Shown one piece after another: positions 58,780-64,000 of a stretch of DNA of 64,000 bases. The notes below the pieces were generated by a model. The model was given only the letters and a program-made list of their open reading frames with translations, made no database searches and was not told the origin of the DNA. Source of the stretch: Campanula takesimana (lineage: Eukaryota > Streptophyta > Magnoliopsida > Asterales > Campanulaceae); the NCBI GenBank assembly GCA_026119855.1, contig JAOWBW010000567.1:186001-250000 (forward strand), written 5' to 3'. The position numbers and the translations under genes are program-made. Position 1 is the first letter of the stretch. Each line of letters opens with the position of its first letter.

Positions 58780-59995
58780 ACATTGAGAAAAACATTTATG
58801 AGAATAATAGGGTTCGGGGGTCAAATTACAATAAGAGAAGAATATTCATGTTATCACTCCTATTGCCCGACGAATCGGTCTTTCTAACATGATCAATGTG
58901 TGTGTGTGTGTTAGTGATTGAGATCAGATCCGAAGATTGCCTACATTCTTCTCATCATGAGAAGCTCAGGTCGGTGTAGTTCATTGATGAATTAGAGTGG
59001 GGAGAGATGAAGAAGGATCATGCATATAGAGGGGGAAGATTAAGGTTAGAAGTAGTTCCTAGATCATAATAGGGTTTGATGAAACCCTAGGATCATCATT
59101 GGCTATGGCATGTGCACATAAATAGGGATTACAATCCTAGATCTAGCATATCATGTATGTATAAGACTTAGATCTTGCATAATAATAAGAACATTATGAA
59201 TACATATGAATGAACACATAAACATGAAGATTGCTACCCTAAATATAGCATATATTATGAATCTATACTAAGTACATGAAGAACACATGAAGAACATATG
59301 AATATGGATGCATAAACATAATGAAAACATGCATTATGTAAGTAATATGTGACCTAGATCTAGTGTGGGTTTCGTGGAAACCCTAGATCATCATCGGTCA
59401 AGAACACGAATGATGAACAAAACCCTAGATCTAGCAATATATGAATGAATATAATAGATCTAAGTAGTTAAGTAGTAAGAACGCGTTACCAAACCGATTA
59501 AAGAGGCTTCGAATGTTGAATCTTCACTCCTTTGGTTGAATGGCGGTGTTGAATCTCTTTTATGATCAAAGCAAGATCAAAGAGAGGGTTTGAGAGGGTT
59601 TTGAGAGGGAGAGACAGAGGCTAGGAAGAGATTCTGTGAGGATTTTCCTATGGGTTTTAGGTGTGATCAATAGCTGAGAGGAGGGGGCTATTTATAGGGA
59701 AAAACTGGAAATTGGGGATGTGGCCGCACGGCCAGGACCATGCCGTACGGCGGTCGAGTAGACGTATGGTGGCTAATCTCAAATTCCGTGCTTATCAAAA
59801 TCTCAATGAATCCTTATCAGTTTGTTCATGGGATTTGTCCATTATCCTGATGGATTTCGACTTATAACTGATTTCGTCTATCAGGGAGTCGGGGAGTCTG
59901 TCGGATAGGTCCCTATCAGGTTATAATTTCCTAAAAGGTCCTTAGAGATATCTAAAGGTCTAGTAAGTCCTAAATCTTCAGATCGGGTACTAACA
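58780..59995 (-). repeat. Right gypsy LTR-like arm (minus orientation)
   Basis: Ends GGGTACTAACA on the plus strand, the mirror of the left arm's TGTTAGTACCC. On the minus strand it has GCCGTACGGC (near 59747), GGCCGTGCGGCC (near 59728) and then TATAAATAGCCCC (near 59692), followed by sequence matching the left arm (TAGATCT, TTCTTCATG, GAACTAC..GACCTGAGC). The arms are diverged relatives, not recent copies. Confidence 0.55.
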
Positions 59996-61866
59996 GCCAC
60001 ACTTTTTGCTTTTGATCTGGGAGAAGGGGGTGCTGAATTGCAGAAACATTGGGATTGGCCATGGCATTTCCCGCTATAACCCTGTTTTGATAGAGTTTAG
60101 CATATTGAATCTTTTTCCTTTTGTCTTAGACTTCCTTCGTAATATCATTTTAAGTCCTAACAAGAATCATCAAATTCATTCATAACATCGGAGCCCTTCG
60201 TTCAAACCAAAAGACCTTTGACGTGAATTGATGAGAGACCCTTTGAAGCTTGCTTGGTTTCATGAAGACTATTCCCCACATTGAATTGTATCGAGTATCG
60301 TTGCCCAAAAGATTGTCAATTATGAAGCCCCAATATTTCACTTTGCTTGGATTATTGTAATGCCGTAGCCCAAAGATTGTAGATTGCGAAGCCCTTTGAG
60401 GCATTCGGTGCCAAACTAATTGAGGAAGCTTCCAATGTTGCATATGTATTTACTAGGGCCACCGTTGGGGGAGGCGAAGTGAATTGCATCTTGCTGAGGG
60501 AGCCTTTCAAACTCGAGTGTAGTCCCTAGAGTGCCACCATTGATTGCAAGTAGAACGAGAAAGGCCTATCCTTGATTGGGGGAACAGGCACGGGCACACA
60601 TGACAAAAAGGCTTTTCGTCATTACCTTTGAGAGACTTTGAGGATAGTCTCATACATCTTTCTTGAGCGTAGCCCCTAAGGCTCATTAACTGTCAAATGA
60701 AGCAGAAGAACTCTCGTTCTTGAGTCACATAGCCCCTAGGGCGTCATCATTTGTCAAGCAAAGCGAGAGACTCGTCCTCGTGCGAGGGAACAAACATAAG
60801 AGGACATGTCAAGAGCTACTCCATTCTCGGGAAGCCTTTTGACATACTGTAGGGGTTCATGCTTGGTGAAGCTTGAAAACTGAGTCACACGTTGTAGCCA
60901 CTTGCTGCCCAAACCAATTGACTTACTGGGGGCTATTTGTGCAACCTTGTACCCCTCAATGATGGGTTCGTTCTCGGATGGATCTCGGTTACCATGAGGC
61001 TTCTTTCACATGAACCCAAAATGGATATTGCAAGAACAACCCAAAACGACCTTTGATTGTGCTATATCTTGTCGAGCCTTTTGTAATTCCAAAGTTGACT
61101 CGTCGGGGAATTGACTTGCTGAGGAGAGTCAATGTAGAACTTGTCTTCTTTAGAGGCCGGGGATCTCCATTTCTCTTTCCCTTCTCTCTCTCACTCTGTC
61201 ATTTTTTTATGACACACCCTGTTTTTTGCCTAGACCGCACTCTCAGGTTTTCAAGCGGGCATCTCTTTTGCGTCTTCTTTTTTACTCGATTAATGAAGAA
61301 GTGTGCATTAACTCTAGCCGAGGATGACAGACATGTGATTTTGCGGTGGAGATCTTTTATCACTAATGATGAGTGACATTGACTTGACTAGGGAAGTGGT
61401 CCCTAGTATTGACAGGTATTTTTATTGAATGACTCACGAAGGCAAGTAAGTCATTAAGAGAGAAGAGAAAGAAAGCCCCAATTTGATCGAAAGAAACTGG
61501 GAGCATCGCTGAAAGATAAGAAGCCCCTAGACTCGACAAGGAACGCAAAGCGATTTCAATTGTAAGAAAGTTTTTCAATCTTGAGGTGATTAATTCTTTG
61601 GTAAATGAATCGTACAAAGATGTCTTGACAAGTTCGAGATGAAGGAAGATCACCATAATGCAACTAGGGCTACACATATCATCTTTCTTGCATGAGACTG
61701 GACCCGCAGGTTGCCTACGTTCCTCCAGTATAGAGGCTCAGGTCACCGTAGTTCTTGTGGCTGCTCCTTTCGTCGTGATGAATTGTTGTTTCGTCACGAT
61801 TTTTGTTGACGTCACTTCATCCTTGGAAAATGATATTGATCTTGTGCACTTCTTTGATTGAGGGGG

Positions 61867-61903
<37 letters not shown>

Positions 61904-62240
61904 CTCTAACTTTTGCCTAGGTTGTTTTGAAGAGTCAACCTAGCGAGTTTTTTTTTGTTCCCCCTTGAAAACTTTGCTTGATGTTGCTCCACTTTGTTTT
62001 GCTTTTTGCTTCGTCGTTGATGCTGTTGTTGATGTTGTTTCCCTCATTGCGATGTTTAGCCCCTAGCCGTTCAAGTGATGGCCTTCGTTCTAAAACTCGT
62101 TTAGACATCTTTTCATCATTTTGCCAAGAATTAAATTGAACACCTTAGAATAGTGTGTGAGGACAAGAACGACTTTTATTTGACAAGACCGACTCAAACT
62201 TTGACATTAATGAGAAGGAAGAAAACTTAATGAACACATT
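59996..62240 (-). other. Non-coding internal part of a minus-strand gypsy element
   Basis: No protein-like frame. It contains repeated TAGCCCCTA.GG words, a GAACTACGGTGACC..GGAACGTAGGCAACC phrase on the minus strand (61765-61690) typical of Tat-type elements, and a T-run of 44 (61868-61911). Pol, expected downstream of gag on the minus strand, is missing, so the element looks deleted or non-autonomous. Confidence 0.45.
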
Positions 62241-62264
62241 AGAGGACTTTAACTCTCTTTTTTT

Positions 62265-63277
62265 TATTCCTATTACTAGGTAGAGAAAGAGAAACGGAGA
62301 TTGCTGTTGTCGTCCCCCATGTCGTTGTAGCCTTCCATGTCACTACATTCTTCCATGTCGTTGCTCGGATTGCTCGGGAACCCTTCGTCGTTGAAGCTTG
62401 TCTCATAGGAGGACTCGGCCACTTCTCAGAGCAAATTGTCAACTCTAAATCCCGCATCATACATGCTTGCAAAATCCGGATAAAAGGCCCCACTAAGATG
62501 AGCTCAGTGGTCCAAAGTCAAACATTTCAAGAAGATGTCCATTTGTTCGTTCATTGAGGGCCTATCCACAATCTCGGCTAACTTGTCATTCCAACGGTGA
62601 GAAAAGTCCCCAAATGATTCATTGCCCTCTTGCATGGTGTTCTCTAGTTCTTTCTTCGTGGGACGGTACATGAAATTGCCTTGGTATTGCATCTTGAAGG
62701 CAAACATAGCGGCATCCCAATTGAGGCAGGTGGAAATCAGGAGACCCATATACCAATCTTTTGGGACCCCATCGAGAGTAAGTGGGAAGCACTGTGCCAT
62801 TATTTGAGGAGACACTTTATTTGGTAGCATGGACCAAATGTAAGAGTCAACATGAGCATCGGGACAAGAGTTGCCATTGAACTTTCCAATATCGGGAATT
62901 TTGAATTTTTTGGGGAGGGCCACCATTGTGTTCATGAGAAAAGAAGCTTGACGAAGATCGGTGCTCGGGCCCTTGTGCAAATTTAGCCCACTAAGCTTTT
63001 GGTCAATGTAGGACATGATAGTGTTGACAAAACCAGTGTCGATGCTTAGGATCTCTTTCCTTTCGTTTGTGAGCCCCTTCAATTAATTCTCGATCTTAGC
63101 AAGTTCTTTCTTATTGGCCATTCTCTCATGCTTGAGACGGGCTTGCCACAAATCATCCTTGCGTCGGGCATTCTCGGCGAGTGCATCAATTTGTCCTTTC
63201 TGTGCTTTGATCATGTTGGCTATATCCTCATTGGACCGGGAAAGATTGCCACCGTTGTTGTTGCCATCAGAAGCCAT
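62265..63277 (-). pseudogene. gag: Gag of a Tat/Ogre-like Ty3/gypsy element
   Basis: Start taken at the ATG at 63277 (MASDGNNNGG). An N-terminal charged helix (KDDLWQARLKHERMANKKEL) is followed by one in-frame TAA (63080-63082). The retrotransposon gag domain follows: LPKKFKIPDIGKFNGNSCPD, WYMGL, FKMQYQGNF, KELENTMQEGNESFGDFSHRW, MDIFLKCL. After a stop near 62504 an acidic tail (DMEECSDMEGYNDMGDDN) is still recognisable in one frame to about 62265. The P.KF.IPDI.KF.G pattern is characteristic of this gypsy group. At least two stops make it inactive. No protease or RT follows. Confidence 0.82.
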
Positions 63278-63299
63278 TGGACCTATTGAAGAACACAAT

Positions 63300-64000
63300 T
63301 GAACTTAGGATGGCCCCACAAACATCTTTTGGGTAAAATTATTTAACCCACAAATAAGAAAAAGACTCAACCACATAAGGAAAAATGATTTTTTTTTTCA
63401 TTTTACAAAGTCGGAAGGACGTAGTCCTTTTTGAGGTTTCTAGAAATATAGTGGAATCGTCACGCTATTAAATAGACCTTCTCGCGGTCTCATATACTCA
63501 TCGGATTCCACCACGCTTGTGATGCCTACATGTGACGGGATTAAACTAAATTAATGTCATGAAGCATACATGCGGGGACGGAGTTTTATTTCATCCATAA
63601 TAACCACTTGGGGGCGGAGTTTTATTTCGTCCAAAATAACCACTCATTTCTTTTGGAAACGACATGTATGATTTGATGACATTAGCTTAGGAAAATCTCG
63701 ACACACGAAAACCGACTTGGTCACGGAGTGTTTGATCCTAACTAGAATTGTGTTGGCTTGTGCTCTTATGTAGTTGTGAACTACGCCATGGGTTGAGGTT
63801 TACCGCTTTGAGAGAGTCAAGGTTGGGTGGAGCTTGAAACTCTCTAGTACGGGCCTCGACGGGTTTGGGGTTATGAACTTGTGCGACTCGATAGTGAGCA
63901 ATTCATAGGAATATGTGCATGTAGTGTGAGGTCAAGCCAAGTGACAAAATATATATATTTTTATTTTTATTTTTTTCAAAAGAAAAGAAAAGCAAATAAA
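63300..64000 (-). other. 5' leader of the gypsy element
   Basis: No frame. Two copies of GGGGACGGAGTTTTATTTC..CC.AAATAACCAC (near 63573 and 63610) form a short repeat. The 5' LTR and primer site of this element should lie to the right of the window. Confidence 0.4.

Noticed and set aside
55763..59999. GCTAC/GCCAC as a true target duplication of the 4.2-kb inverted structure
   Set aside because: One mismatch in five, and purine-rich sequence on the left plus element-like sequence on both sides suggest that each arm is a 3' LTR of a different element; kept only as a possibility.
61868..61911. Run of 44 T as a LINE tail
   Set aside because: No LINE-like sequence on either side and no duplication; probably a slippage-expanded tract in the gypsy element, and its length may be a sequencing artefact.

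Overview
The window is nuclear DNA of a flowering plant, probably a eudicot. It is AT-rich and consists almost entirely of nested, mostly decayed transposable elements. These are Ty1/copia elements of Sirevirus and other types, Ty3/gypsy Tat/Ogre-like elements, plant LINEs with a C-terminal RNase H, hAT- and Stowaway-like non-autonomous DNA elements, and minisatellites. I see no host gene, no tRNA or rRNA, and no bacterial feature. The species cannot be named from the sequence.

Layout, left to right. (1) 1-7784: Sirevirus A on the minus strand. It has a complete 5' LTR (6337-7784), a tRNA-Met primer site, gag and pol with several breaks, and a pol-to-downstream-gene spacer at the left edge; its 3' LTR lies outside. 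(2) 7797-9640: a MITE, a hAT remnant and a decayed plus-strand copia element E. (3) About 9640-14574: copia element D on the minus strand, cut at 14574 by the insertion of Sirevirus B. (4) 14575-54735: Sirevirus B on the minus strand, seen as 3' LTR (14575-17083), polypurine tract, a spliced downstream (env-like) gene (exon 2 about 20103-17625, exon 1 starting at 53126) and the end of pol (53981-54735). It is split by two LINE insertions. The larger LINE (21225 to about 53090, minus) is itself interrupted twice: by a 25.8-kb tandem LTR array (21584-47348) and by a 3987-bp solo-LTR-like element (48747-52733). (5) 54735-64000: Ty3/gypsy Tat/Ogre-like material with minisatellites, two LTR-like arms facing each other in inverted orientation (55768 to about 56900 and about 58780-59995), and a broken gag (63277-62265, minus).

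The most striking structure is the array at 21584-47348. Nine copies of a 2.22-kb LTR alternate with eight copies of a 719-bp non-coding internal region that carries a primer-binding site and a polypurine tract. The whole array is bounded by one 5-bp target duplication (ATATT), and the interrupted LINE reading continues across it. One non-autonomous insertion therefore appears to have been expanded in place into LTR-int-LTR-int...-LTR. The edge LTRs carry private variants while the core units are nearly identical, as expected from unequal exchange.

A second theme is that each Sirevirus carries its own short motif in regularly spaced clusters at equivalent positions: AACCG/CGGTT hairpins in A, and GGCGCRC every 16-20 bp in B. 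The positions are the LTR U3, the spacer behind pol, the intron before the downstream exon (B), and even coding sequence. B's downstream gene encodes a protein with strongly basic, NLS-like stretches. This raises the untested possibility of an element-specific DNA- or RNA-recognition system.
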